A stretch of 64,000 nucleotides of DNA. Origin: Sipunculus nudus (Eukaryota > Annelida > Sipuncula > Golfingiida > Sipunculidae). Under the pieces are notes generated by a model. That model searched no databases. It was given only the letters and a program-made list of their open reading frames with translations, and had not been told where the DNA came from. Each line of letters begins with the position of its first letter. Position 1 is the first letter of the stretch. Below, piece by piece: positions 25,970 through 37,937 of this stretch. The DNA lies in the NCBI GenBank assembly GCA_026874595.1, contig CM049314.1:64762800-64826799 (forward strand). Reading direction: 5' to 3'. The translations under genes were made by a program, and so were the position numbers.

Positions 25970-28005
25970 TAAAATAATTTGTCATTAAATATCTGTTTAC
26001 AAATTTTATTAATATTTTGATATAAATTCTGGATGTTTAAGGATTCATATTTCTGACAGTAAAACTCCCTGTCGAATTGAAATATTAAGAAATTTGTTTA
26101 GTAAGCAACATAATTATTAAATTAATTATTTTAACCTTAATTACGGTTTTAGATTTTTCTAGTTTTATTTTCCTTTGGGGTTATTGGACTGAGGGGCTCT
26201 GGCAAACGAAACGAAGGGGACTGACGATGGGTGACATCTGGCGAGACATTCTCGTACAACCATTGGGTACAAATTGGACATAAAGCAATGTTAATACAAA
26301 AAGTACATAATATAACAAAATCAATTTTTTCTTTGAATTTAGTCTTTACTCGTATAGTTCTGTTAATAAAAACGACACCATTGCAGTTTTCGATGCCAAG
26401 GTTCATAAAAATTCCTTTGGAATTCCCAAAATAAAAAAAAAAAACTAATTGTGTTATCGATAGTATGCTACATTTTTTATATGAATCTCGAGCGACTAAG
26501 AATTTGGCAGTGCAACAGAGAATAATTCATGACAGTGGTAGTTTAGTTAAATGAGCGGTTTTATTCAAATGGTTACCTTTAGTTATTCTTACACTATGTT
26601 TTATTCAAAACCTTAAACATATATACATATGATTATTATCGTGTCGATATTCAGTTATATCTTACTTTAATAATGGTGTTACGCAGATAATTATCTGAAG
26701 TTAGATATTTTACGTTACATTGGTATGATGTTGGGGTCAATATGTGTTTTTCATTCTCATATTTCGGACGTGGCTGTATTATGGAAGGGGACGTAGCAGT
26801 AAAATTAATTCAGAAATGTATGGTTATTAATACAGAGATATGTATTGTCCAATTATAGTTGTTTGCGTCTCCGTGATGTATGTGTATAAACCGATGATCT
26901 ATATTGTGTTAGCCGTAACTTCTTTGATACCTGAAATATGAGTAAATTTAATAGTGAAGTGTGAAATGACGATTCATGTGTCAGAAACCAAATCGATGTA
27001 CCTTTTATTTGTCTTATTACTGTCATAGTGGTTTATACTATTTTCACTGGTAAAGTGAAAAGAGTTTGTAGTGGATATCAATACACAGAAACGACATTTG
27101 AACAATGTATTTGATAATCAACAGGAACTGTGTGCTATTGTAAAATTATATTATTCTTAAGATTTTTATACACATTTACTGTATTCTTCTGCATTTCGAA
27201 CAATTTTATTAGAAATAAAAAAAATATATCAGCTATATGCACTTATACGAATTGAAAGATTATATAGATTATAGATTATAAGGTGAAAAAAAAATCTTTA
27301 AAATTATGTTCAGCTACAAATGAATTATAGAGAATTGATTAATAAAATCATAACATTTGCAAAATAAAAAGAACTTTTAGTTAGTTCAGAATAATTTATT
27401 GCATATTTGTCCGTAATGAATTAACTCCTAAATATAAAAAATATACCCACGCAGGTAAAATTATTTTAAATTGAATATATAAAATTTATATTTTTAAATT
27501 GAAATTATTCAAATAAATTCTCGATAGCAACACCATGGCGTCTTCTAGATTACCTTTTGACCACTAATTGAAAACAATATTTTTGTACATTTAGCGATTC
27601 CATTTCACAATTGATGAATGCCTGTCATTCGGTAAAGATATACGCCATGGTAAGAGCAATTTGACATTGAAAAGGCAAATGAAGACACTTAAGTCGAATT
27701 AACCCAGAGTTTTCCCGAAAGGGGGAAAATAGACAGCCGTCATCTGCCCCGCAATATATAGCGGGCATAAACTTGTTCGCTCTTCCACTCACAGGTCCAT
27801 AGAAATTGACAACCCAGAATATTTTTCTCGGATATTTACTGCACACAGTTGACATTGTTAAATACATAGATACATGACACGCAATAAAACGTGACAGAAT
27901 CACAATAAGTTCACCAGATAAATATAGGATTACTAAATCAATCTATGTTTTTATCAGGCGTATACTATATCTTCATGTTAATATATTAACATAACAATAT
28001 ACATG
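25970..28005. other. No recognisable feature
   Basis: Very AT-rich DNA between the possible lectin-like exon and the 28-kb minisatellite. Confidence 0.4.
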
Positions 28006-28009
28006 TTTT

Positions 28010-28745
28010 TGTCAACATATGAACTCTTCTTGTCTCAACATATTTTACCTATTCATTAACATATCTAACATATTCAATTTATACTATATTTTTCGCTTTG
28101 CTTACATCTTGTTTACAACATGTTTACATCTGAATATTTATAAACAAGTTATACCATATTTCCTTTTGTTTATGATTTTGTTACATTATGTTTACATCTG
28201 AATACACATAAAAAGTTATACAATATTTAATTTTGTTTACATCTGGTTTTCATCTTGGTTACATCTGAATATACATAAGCAAGTTATACAATATTTGATT
28301 TTGTTACATCTTGTCTACAACATCTTTACATCTGAATATATATAAATAATTTATACAATATTTCATTTTGTTACATCTTCTTTACATCTTGTTTACATCA
28401 TGTTTACATCTGAATATACATAAACTAATTGTACCATATTTTATCTTGTTAATTTTTTGTTTACATTATGTTTACATCTTAATATACATAAACAATTAAT
28501 ACAATATTTCATTTTTATTATGTCTTGCTTACATCGTGTGTACATCTGAATACACATAAACAAGTTATACCATATTTCATTTTGTTTACATCTTGTTTAC
28601 ATTATGTTTACATCTGAATATATATAAACAAGTTGTACCATATTTAATTTAGTTTATGTCTTGTTTACATCTTAACATAAATAAACAATATATACCATAT
28701 TTAACTTTGTTTACATCGTGTTTACATCAAAACAAACCATACACA
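28010..28745. repeat. AT-rich minisatellite with a GTTTACATCTGAATA motif
   Basis: About ten imperfect units, roughly 60-85 bp each, repeat the motifs TTTACATCTGAATATACATA, AACAAGTTATACCATATTT and CATTTTGTTTACATCTT. Unit length varies by gain or loss of the TTTACATC submotif. No coding content. Confidence 0.8.
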
Positions 28746-28952
28746 ATACACACAAATGTGAAATATATCTGATATTCTGTAGAATATCATCCCATTCTTA
28801 ATTTTACATATTTTTATCATTTCTTGAGGCATATTTTATTCTTTAAACTGTTATACTGTGTTTTACTACTTTCCCTTTCAGGAGAAAATTAATACTTGGC
28901 TTCATATCCGTGAGACATATTTCTACTCGTTCTCATGGGTCCTCGTAAAATT

Positions 28953-29415
28953 GTTAAAGGGGCCCATTCACGTGTCTGACTTTTATAAACTAAAGGTAAT
29001 TTCATTTAGCTTTTATAAAAGCTAACGTAAAACCATATAATAATACGTGGAATGACCGCACACAGGCTTCTTGTTTTGTATATATCAACGTGTTTATAAT
29101 ATTTGGGGGCCCGCCATAATAATCAAAACAAATTCAACAAGGGCATCTGGCGGCATCAGAGCTTTGCAAATGGCGTTTTGCAACAAGTGTCCTTTCTACC
29201 TCCGCATATATGCAACCTACCACCTCAGGTTACATTTTTACCCGTTTGTCAACATTTCTGTGTTTACAAACATGTTATTAATAAACAAGTTCATACATCT
29301 TTCACGGAGGCCTTAAATAACTGTTCATAACCAAAATTACCCTTAGATGATTGATATGTTACCCAGTGGAAGCCAGAAATCAAATAAATTATTTTTTTTC
29401 AAAAGTTAGACACTC
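28953..29415 (+). mobile_element. Dispersed repeat D, copy 2
   Basis: Begins TTAAAGGGGCCC and shares the GGCTTCTTGTTTTG, GGGGGCCCGCC, GGCGTTTTGCAACAAGT and AACAAGTTCATACATC blocks with copies 1 and 3 in the same order and strand. The 3' end is less clear than in copy 3. Confidence 0.6.
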
Positions 29416-29464
29416 ATGTTGGTAACCACAAAGTAAGATCACGAAAGAATTAATCTGTGACTGA

Positions 29465-29607
29465 GGCACGACCTTCCCATAATTTGGTCTGCAGAGCGCT
29501 CAGCCTGGGTCGGGGTCGACCGTGAACAATGTTACGGCTCCTGGCTGATACTCCGAACTCACGATCTGTGCTTTGAGTCTGGTGCGCTGCCTGGACCACA
29601 GAAGCCG
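29465..29607 (-). mobile_element. SINE family A head copy, degenerate
   Basis: On the minus strand this shows the same order of blocks: a tRNA-like head with box B (CGTGAGTTCGGAG), then a diverged GTTCACGGTCGACC block and GCGCTCTGCAGACC. Confidence 0.65.
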
Positions 29608-30030
29608 GGAAATATGCAAAGTTTAAATGCCTTTGAACATATCATTTATTTTACCACGAAGATTACATATAAACGACGATATTTTTCAAGTAAAAACGTA
29701 TATGCGCATTTTCACCATGCAGACCAACAAGTTACAAAAGATTGAATGTTTTAAAATTTCACGTTGATATTCTTGTTGTAAAAATATAAATATTAAAGCC
29801 GGCCACACGTGAACCCTCAGCCCCTAAAGCTTGACAACGTTATGCAAATACGTTCACGTTAACGGTAATAGAGGAACAGAAAATCCAAATATATTTTTAA
29901 AGGTGCCTAAAAATGACCTCTTTTACCTTACATTTTAAAAATTTTCATCATGACACATAATTTTTTTCTTACAGGGGAAATAAGAAAAAATATTTCCATT
30001 CTAAAATGATAATGTTGAAAATATATTATG

Positions 30031-30065
<35 letters not shown>

Positions 30066-30066
30066 C

Positions 30067-30099
<33 letters not shown>

Positions 30100-30324
30100 T
30101 TCCAAAAATTATATGCACAATTATATTTTTTTAATACCCATCAACCGCTAACTCAGTATTAGGTCCCCCCCCCCCCACCATGTTCTCAAATATCTGGATT
30201 CGCCACTGAATTAGATTCGAAAGACTTCTCTCCACAACTATGTTTGAGGTTCTAAGGAGTTTATTCATTTAAAATAGGACCTCCAACACGTTGTATATCA
30301 ACTTAAAGTAATCAAAAATATCAC

Positions 30325-30745
30325 TTGTCCATCATGCAGGAGACGGGGAAATACTTATGTCAACATCATCAGGAAACTAGAAAACAGTTGACAATATAAA
30401 TATTTATTAAAGAACATAAATGTTATCTAATGTCAACATCAGCAGGAGAGTAGAGAATAGTTGACACTATAAATATTTAATATAGAATATTAACGTTACC
30501 TTATGTCAAACATCAACAGTTGACTAAAAAATAATAGTCATTATAAATATTTAATAAAAAGTATTAAGTTTATCTTATGTCATCATCAACAGGAGACAAG
30601 AAAATACCTGGAAATATAAATACAAATGTGCATTAAATAAAAAAAATATCAAAAATATTTTATGTCAACATTAACTGGAGATTAGAAAATAATTGACAAT
30701 ATAAATACTTAATAACCAATATTTAACTTATCATATGTCAGTGAA
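30325..30745. repeat. Minisatellite, about five units of roughly 85 bp
   Basis: Units repeat TTATGTCAACATCA, CAGGAGA.TAGAAAATA, GTTGACAATATAAATATTTA and AATATTAA. The sequence is AT-rich and non-coding. Confidence 0.8.
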
Positions 30746-31133
30746 CTCAAAGTCCAAGACGGTTTTCACGTTCGCCTGGATACCGATTTTAGTTAGAAGC
30801 CGTGACACCAGATGTCATTCATTTACAGTCTGTTTCGTTCAGCACGTAATGTGTCCCAGGCCAATATCCTATATTGCCGAAGTACCCTTATTTTAAAGAT
30901 GGTAATTTTTTTTTTTGTTGTTATTTTTATTTGCAGAAATATATCTTCTGACCTTACCATTGTACTAACAACTTACAATAAAAGTACTTAAACATATGAT
31001 ATTTGTTGATAAAAAATGGATGCCAATTTGATTTATACCTATTCAAATTCGATCTGAAATTAAAAGATAAAATTTCAATATGGACCTCCATGCCAGGTTT
31101 ACGAATCAAATTTAGAAACCCAAAGGATTTAAG

Positions 31134-31824
31134 TACGCTATTTACACAGCGCTTTAACTATAGGCCTACTTCCTACATGGTAAGCGCTGTTTGTTATGAC
31201 CTCGTATCCTGAATTGCTACACCAGAGGGGAGCACTGTATTTTTGTCCAATCAGATGAGACCTTGTGCTGGAAGACACGGCCAAGCGAGGAATACACGGA
31301 GCTCATTTCGTTTTGAGTGACAGCTCATCGCCCCGGTAACCGTATGAACAGGCCACAGGCTCAGAGAGAATTGCCGCAGACGTGGTTTGCTTAGGGCCTT
31401 GGGCACATAGGATGCCCGGTCGGTGAGCTGTAATTCAAACAAAACGAAACAACAAAGGCTGCGTGCACACCTCGCGGGCTGGTTTCAGTTCTGCAGACAC
31501 CAGACACATGGCTACGCTAACACAGTCATACTGTCAGAATCGAATCTGTCGATGATGCGAGAATGAAGAGGGAACAATTAAAATTCGAACGTAAACTTGT
31601 CTTCAAACGGCGCTTGAAGCGCAACTATGGGCGGAGCCAGGATGCTTGTCGCGTGTTTGTTTATTGGCATCTGGTTGGCTGCTTGTCATATCATACGCAC
31701 GTTTTGTTCAGCGGACAACGAACCGCCATCTGGTGTCTAAATATATCATAAACGGTCAAAGCTGGCAGCGTGAAAATCAGTCGCTTCTTTAGAAGCGTAA
31801 GATTTCCGCTGTTTCGGGAGCGTA
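31134..31824 (+). mobile_element. 691-bp non-autonomous DNA transposon with 9-bp target-site duplication, copy 1
   Basis: Exact 9-bp direct repeats GGATTTAAG flank the element at 31125-31133 and 31825-31833. The termini are short inverted repeats: TACGCTA at the left and GAGCGTA at the right, followed inside by ACACAGCG on one side and further AGCG-type motifs on the other. It is nearly identical to the copy at 53478-54167 in reverse orientation. The interior has no convincing long frame, is more GC-rich than its surroundings and carries a subterminal repeat of the end motif (near AGAAGCGTAAG). A 9-bp duplication fits Mutator-like elements best; other 8-9 bp superfamilies are possible. Confidence 0.85.
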
Positions 31825-32006
31825 GGATTTAAGATGTAGGCTTACTATATTGTCTGTCTATATAATTATCCCGTGTTGCCGAGATGAAAAAAAAAATTGT
31901 TTGTGTGTGCTATACGAGCAACCGTATCCTACTGATTTTTACATGACGGGATATATTTCTGTTGCATGCAATGTCTCTGTGAAGACACAAACAGTGGGTA
32001 GCACTG

Positions 32007-32075
32007 TGACGTCACTACCGTGACGTTACTTCGCTGTTTTTATAAAAGTGTGCAAATACACAGAGAGGTCCTGAC
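32007..32075 (+). promoter_or_regulatory. Candidate Pol II core promoter: two CRE-like sites and a TATA box
   Basis: TGACGTCA at 32007-32014 is a perfect palindromic CRE. TGACGTTA at 32021-32028 is a half-matching second site. TATAAAAG at 32041-32048 is a strong TATA box, with initiation expected around 32068-32075. It sits in single-copy DNA between the 691-bp transposon and the purine tract. No first exon is recognised downstream, so the transcript, if any, is unknown. Confidence 0.4.
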
Positions 32076-32140
32076 TCTGCTGCAGCTCAGTGGACAGAGG
32101 GGGTAACTAGGCAGAAAGAGAATGAGAGAGATGGAATAAC

Positions 32141-32148
32141 ACAGAGTA

Positions 32149-32185
<37 letters not shown>

Positions 32186-32290
32186 TATGTAAAGACAGAG
32201 AGAAAGAACGGAAGAACCAAAAAGGGAACGAGAGGGATTTATGAGACAGAAAGAGAATGAGACAGATAATAACAGAGAGTCAACGATATA

Positions 32291-32349
<59 letters not shown>

Positions 32350-32617
32350 GAGGGAGAGAGAGAAGGAGAAAACGAGAGAGAGAGGGGGGGATTGAGAGAG
32401 AGATAGAGAGAGAGAGAACGAGAGAGCGAAAGAATGAGAAAGAGACAGAAGAAGAGAGAACGAGGAAGGGAGAGAGAGAAAACGACCGAGAGAGAGACCG
32501 AGAGAGAGACCGAAGGAGAAAGAGAGAGAGCAGAGAGAGAGGAAAAGAGAGTGAGAATGAGAGAGGGGTGGAGGAGAAAATGAGAACGAACGAGTTGGAA
32601 AAAACGAGAGGGGGGGG

Positions 32618-32667
<50 letters not shown>

Positions 32668-32720
32668 GAAAGAGAAAGAGAAAGAATAAGAAACCGACAG
32701 AAGAGGAGAGAACGAGACAT
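32141..32720. repeat. Purine-rich (GA)n tract, about 580 bp
   Basis: Nearly uninterrupted G/A on the plus strand with AACGAG, GACAGA and poly-G interruptions, opened by a short (GT)n. Long frames on both strands are low-complexity shadows. Such tracts can form triplex DNA. Confidence 0.9.
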
Positions 32721-33213
32721 GTTTAGAATGTTGTAATTCTATGTAAATTCATAATTTTCAACAAAATGAAACAAGACGCAAGTAATACGATTTGCGAAAT
32801 CAAGGAATAATGTAACAATATAATGATGTTACATGCTCCCTCAATACAATAAGGGCAAAGCAAAAAAAGTCAAACGATAAACATATTTGCATATATTTAC
32901 ACTTGCTGGAAAGATTAATTATTTTTTCATGTAAAGCGTCCTGTCTATTATAAACTTTAGAACCAAGTTGCTCAGTTTTTCTTGATAGATAAGAGGGTAT
33001 ATCAATCATGAAGATAAGAAAATCTATTAGTTTTCTTCCTGTTTACTCCTGGAACCCATGGTAATATAAGTTCTCATTCTAACTTCTCACGATCTAAATA
33101 ATATCTGATACCGCTAAACAGGTTGGATAACTAGTTTAAACAAATAATCGAGCTGCCGGCTTACACACGCACACTTTTCTAACCATCTTGCAAAGCTCTC
33201 AATAGATGGCGCT

Positions 33214-33256
33214 GTCACACACACACACACACATACACACACACACACACACACAA
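33214..33256. repeat. (CA)n microsatellite
   Basis: CA repeats with one ACATAC interruption. Confidence 0.9.
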
Positions 33257-33384
33257 CGAATTTCAAGCAAAACGTACTTTCTGAGCACTTGCAAGAAACT
33301 TCTCCAGCATAGTTTTCCCAGCCTTTTTAATGCCTTTATAATGATTAAACAGCTTTTCGTTTGCGAGGACCTGTATGTAAGTCC

Positions 33385-33560
33385 TCACTGCGTGCTGCCG
33401 ACTGACTGCATGAGGCGGCTCCTAGACCTCGGTTCATATTTGGCGGGCTTATGCATATTTATCTGGACTGATGTGCCGTCGTAAGTGAGGGGTGAGTGCT
33501 CCGGCCCATCACCGTTTGGCGTAAAATCACATTCACCGAATAAATGTTTACATTACACCT
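33385..33560 (+). repeat. Dispersed repeat C, copy 1
   Basis: About 175 bp shared with 40283-40462 in the same orientation: CGACTGACTGCATGA, ATTTATCTGGACTGATGTGC, GTCGTAAGTGAGG, then CACCGTTTGGCGTAA and GAATAAATGTTTACAT. It may be the 3' part of a retroposon (AATAAA near the end). Confidence 0.6.
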
Positions 33561-33779
33561 CCAGTCAGTAGTATATTTGGGGAACAAGGGTTTATTCAAT
33601 ATCCACCCGCAGCGCTGGGGCTACCCATCCTCGATCAGACAATATCTAACACACCTAACGGTACTGGTTAGAAAAAAAACCCAATCCCTGATAAAATTAA
33701 ATTCTTAGAAATTAAATAAATTGTAATGTAGCACATTATTTATGATGGGAGTTTATCTCCTATCAGTTTAGATTATTTG

Positions 33780-34990
33780 ATATGTGTTTGTAGAGGCAGG
33801 ACAAGGTAACGTTGGTATGCGGAACTCCCTTAGTCTCCCAGCATTTGAATGACTTCCGAGGACAGCCCGCATACCAGGGCCCACGATGCGCCTCATCTCC
33901 AAAAGCTCTGGCCAGAATAACGGGAGCAGTCGTATCCGCGTAATCCGAGGGTTGAAGATAATCTGTGGGAGGAATGAGCCTGCTAATTGATAATAAAGAC
34001 GGGAGCGGACTGACCGGACAAAAGGGGCACTCTGAAGGAATTAAGCACCGCTGTTTACGGGTGGTTACGGATCCTAGGGAGCGGAAAACAGTTCGCGTTG
34101 TTGGAATTAAATCGTTTTTGAATGCCTCACGGGGATTATCAGGCCAAAAATTGTAACCAAAAAATCATCTCTTGTTATATGTTTGGTATGATCAAAGTCA
34201 TTGAGATTTTTAAAGAGAAGGTTGCCCTTACGGAAGAGACAAAAGAAAGCCACAAAGCATATTGACCAAAAGAAGACATCAAAAGGTTTAGACCAATTCA
34301 GCTTTATTTTGGTAGACAGCAATATGTCAGGGGTATTTGGAAAATTGTGGGTTACCTTGCCCCCTTTTACCCTTTTGATACGAAAAAATAGAGAGTAAAA
34401 ATCAGTTATCCTTAAGCGGGTTCTCTAGGCCTACCTCCAACTGTATTAAACAAATTATATTCAGGTACTGCTTAATTGTGCTCTGTTTACAAGTGCGAAC
34501 AAGATACGCCGCATATCTGCATAGGTTTTGATTTGTTATAGGTGTTTGGGGAATCCCAAGAGATAAGCAGAATTTAATGTAGGCACGCCGGTGGGAGCTG
34601 TAGGTTGTCTAAGTGGAGGCGGCAAAGGTGGCCGAGCGGTACACAGCTACTTCCTTGTCCAGGTCTGTAATCAGGCGGGCAGCGTATTGCGGTAGAGCCT
34701 TTGTTAAGCATGCCTAGGGCACACATGCTGTCCGTGTACACAACCACCGTGTGGCCCTTCCATTGATGTCCCCACGTCTTGGCTGCAGCTATCAGTGAGA
34801 GTACCTCTTTATTCGGCTTGAAATTTCGTTTCCGATTAAAACGCTCCAGATAAGTTAGCCACCAGCGAATATCTGTAAAAAATTCTTTGCTGAGAGTGCG
34901 GGTGTGATCCGGTCCCTTTAATAGGACCATTTCATTTAGTATGCAGCGCAAAAATACTTTTCCACCAGACACCACCAAGGACGCCCAGGA
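33780..34990 (-). pseudogene. DIRS-like retrotransposon remnant: RNase H followed by tyrosine recombinase
   Basis: Minus strand. A frame from about 34970 has GGKVFLRCIL, an IRWWLTYLERFN segment and an RNase H-like core: Glu in NKEVLSLI (near 34807) and Asp in VVYTDSM (near 34732). After a frameshift near 34683 comes a tyrosine-recombinase N-terminal domain (YRSATFAAST, then a stop, then SSHRRAYIKFC), a QYLNIICLIQLE segment near 34440-34480 and a LVAF-like FVAFFCLFRKGN segment near 34240. The C-terminal motif VIQMLGD...AYQRYL lies near 33800-33860 and keeps the Tyr. The HSFRRG-type motif near 33900 is damaged (GQSFWR then a stop). RT-RNase H followed by a tyrosine recombinase is the DIRS order. 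Several stops and shifts make it inactive. Confidence 0.75.
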
Positions 34991-35149
34991 TAGCTTGTTT
35001 CTGTTGTTTACTGAAGTTGACAGCGGTTGACCTTTTAGTGTAGACGGGGATGTATTTCCGTAGGAATTTGATGCCCAAATTACGAAAATGACTGATTTAG
35101 CATAAACAGGATATGAACTAATGGAGAATGTTAGGTAACAAATTTTCAT

Positions 35150-35640
35150 ATCCCTCTAACATCGAAAATCCAAGATAGCCGCCTTCACCATTGGGAATTA
35201 TTGAGTGTTGGGGATATAGTGTACTTTCATGTTTAACAAAACGACGTTGTCTTATGAATTGAATAAGTAAGTGCTTGCTTTCATTTTATTTGCACTTAAG
35301 CTGATGAATGAATGCAGGTTATATTTATTTTTATGACCCCAAGGAATCCAAGATGGCCTCCACTGCAGTCTTAACATAGAGATAATGCTATTATACTGAA
35401 TTTGTCTCTTAAAACTTAATGATATTGGTTCGTTTTTCTACGTCTTTGAATGTGTTCTGTCGATTGCAACTAAAAAGGAGTTTTTTATGAGCTCTGTGAC
35501 CCCTGGGAATCCAAAAGGGCGGCCATGGGATTATTGAGTTAATGATAAAACTTAATGATATTAAATAATTAGATCGATTTATACTTTTTTGTGTTCTGTT
35601 AATTGCAACTAACCAGGAGTTGTCGGAAGTTACAGAGGGT
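35150..35640. repeat. Tandem block of about 165-180 bp units with a CCAAGATGGC motif
   Basis: The motif GGAATCCAAGATGGCC and variants recur at about 35162, 35345 and 35506, each followed by a run of related AT-rich sequence with TGTTCTGT.GATTGCAACTAA. A related inverted copy is at 39095-39255. Confidence 0.6.
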
Positions 35641-36305
35641 ACGCAAGGTCAAAGTACTAATATTTTAAAGCATAAAAATAACTTGGGCACAACACTGTCA
35701 TATGTTATGTGATATGGTGCTCATAAGGAAATATACCTGATGAAATTGATGCTCGTGATCTCATTTTTATATTGCTAATTCTCTCATAGTAGTACTACAT
35801 GGTCTAGGTGCCTACCATATAACAGAAAAACAAACATTTAGAATCAATTTGCGTGGTTATATGGAAGATTCCAAGATTCCAAGATTAAAAAAGCTTTGTT
35901 TGTGGTCTTGATACAAAAATATTCATGTCATATTAATCTATTTAAAGTACCTTGTAGAACAGGGGGATCAGTAGAAACCGTTGTCTGGATATTTTATATT
36001 CCTATATTGTTTATCTGAATGTGAGCTGAAATAGGTCTTGCTGTAAAAAGTTATAGATAAGGTACTTCTAAAAGCTAAAAGGAGACAAATAATGCACACA
36101 AAAAAAAATAATTAGCCATATTTGATCATCAGAAACGAAGGCACATCTGCATATATAAAATGGCATATGAGTACGCATTATTCTTAAAGGAAAGTTTGTA
36201 CATTACAGGAATACATAGAAAAATATCTCTACGGTACACTTGTTGGATAAAACGGACCATGTAGATTTTTTTTTTTTTGGGGGGGGGGGGGGAGGGGAGG
36301 GGAGG

Positions 36306-36561
36306 TAGCTGCCTCCATTTTTAATGCAAACTTAACTACATATATGTACATCTGCAGATTTCTATTCCGGTTTCGGAGTAGGTGACAGGGCAGTATCAAA
36401 CGCTTCCTCTCAATTTGTCCTGGCATTCATCAAGCCCAAATGACCACTGCACCTGCGGGACCTAGGTGCGTAATCATCCCCATTGCTGGGTCATACCACC
36501 AAGGATCCCCCGAAAGGCGCACTCGTTTGGGAGTTAAGCATGGCCGTTATGGCACGACAGT
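36306..36561 (-). mobile_element. 5'-truncated SINE family A copy
   Basis: Read on the minus strand, this matches the 3' body of the full SINE at 44694-44935, from the ACGAGTGCGCC block through CTGCAGATGTACATATAT to the AAATGGAGGC tail. The tRNA-like head is absent. It ends against a poly-purine/pyrimidine run (36270-36303), possibly a degraded tail. Confidence 0.75.
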
Positions 36562-36564
36562 TTA

Positions 36565-37805
36565 TTTCCTAAGCTTTAACTTGTAAAAATATAAATATTA
36601 AAGCTAAACCCCACTAAGGTTAAACCACATTATCCAAAAACATTTAATGGGATAATATTTGTGGAGCAGAAAACTCTAGTATTTCTTATGTGAATAATGC
36701 CTAAAAATATTTCTCCTTAAATTGCATATTTAAAACTTTCTCCCGATACAGGAGGCATTATTTATATCAAGGTTTTCATATCGTGTGCACAGTGAAACGT
36801 TGGGAAGAAAACGTTTGAGGCTTTTATCATCCGATTATACTACCGTGTTATAACAGGTGTTTTGATTTATGAATTGAATATTGACTAAACATATTTTTGA
36901 ATTTCAATGTCTTTAATCCCCCGATATTACCAACGATATTACCAACGTGTATAACAGGTATGTAATAAAGAGTATGGTCATGCAGTAGAGTGTTTTTATG
37001 TAAAGGAGGGAACCTTCACCAGAGATCTTCCATTGTTTCTCGAATTCAAGAAGAGCGGCGCAGATTGCCCAATTTAACACTTAATCTCTTACACAGCATC
37101 ATCGGCCTCCGTAGTTGCATGCTCAACGGTTTCACCAAAGAATTTACATAATAGGACTGTAACAGAAAAATAAGTATTTCCGATGTTACCAATGACTGTC
37201 TTTCAGGCATTGCTGTGCCTTAGGATTTAAATATTTCAACCATGTTCAAGATCAATCCATGTTGACTTTATCTGTATACACATATATGGTCACTTGAAAC
37301 AGTTATCCTTATATTACATATTCCACTGCCCAACTCAATATTATTCGAATACGTTCTAAGCGTATCTTATAACCAGCTGCTGTGGCATTCTGGTTTCCTA
37401 AGCACGCGCATCTTCTTGTCGAAGCAGACCTGATAGTTATTCTTGATATTATCATCCGTGGTTACGGTATCTAAATCTTGAGGTGCTTGGTCCCAATTAT
37501 CCGACATTAACTTACGGGGTTCTCAAAGATACATGTATTTGAATTCGCCAGATGCTATTTACATGTACACACTTAATTTTTTTAATGGACCGAAACAGTA
37601 TGACCCAGTGCACGTGCAGTTGTGTTGTCTTCTTTTGTCAGAGCAGCATATTTTTCTGTTATACTATTTCCATCATTTTGTGACAATTACAATAATAGCT
37701 GCCCTTTTCCGCCTATAATCAGGTAAACTCAAAAGATATTCAGACAAAGGTTTTTAATGCTCCTCGAAGTGTACTAGTTAACAGAATAGTTAACAGGCCA
37801 TAGGT
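36565..37805. other. No recognisable feature
   Basis: AT-rich unassigned DNA between SINE A and family F elements. Confidence 0.4.
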
Positions 37806-37809
37806 TGTT

Positions 37810-37934
37810 TGTTACGGGATGACATAAAAGTTGACCGAACTGTCTCGCTAGTGAAGCTGGCTATTCTAACGAAGAGGTTGGCACGCCGGACTTGTACGCC
37901 ACCGACCTGGGTTCGAATCCCGGACGAGCCCCCA
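37810..37934 (+). mobile_element. Family F 5' part fused to a reversed tRNA-Pro-like primer-binding site
   Basis: Starts TGTTACGGG, carries CATAAAAG and the tRNA-like module, but after GGTTCGAATCCCGGA it does not continue into the family 3' end. It runs instead into CGAGCCCCCA. The joined sequence TCCCGGACGAGCCCCCA is the 3' end of tRNA-Pro with its CCA, or equally a primer-binding site in reverse orientation. The adjacent element at 37938 follows after TTT. Confidence 0.6.
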
Positions 37935-37937
37935 TTT

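Noticed and set aside
28010-28745. CRISPR-like or regularly spaced array
   Set aside because: Units are imperfect, contiguous tandem repeats without unique spacers, in an animal genome.
32280-32726. Opposite-strand frames of about 145 codons
   Set aside because: Both strands are open only because the DNA is (GA)n; low-complexity shadow.
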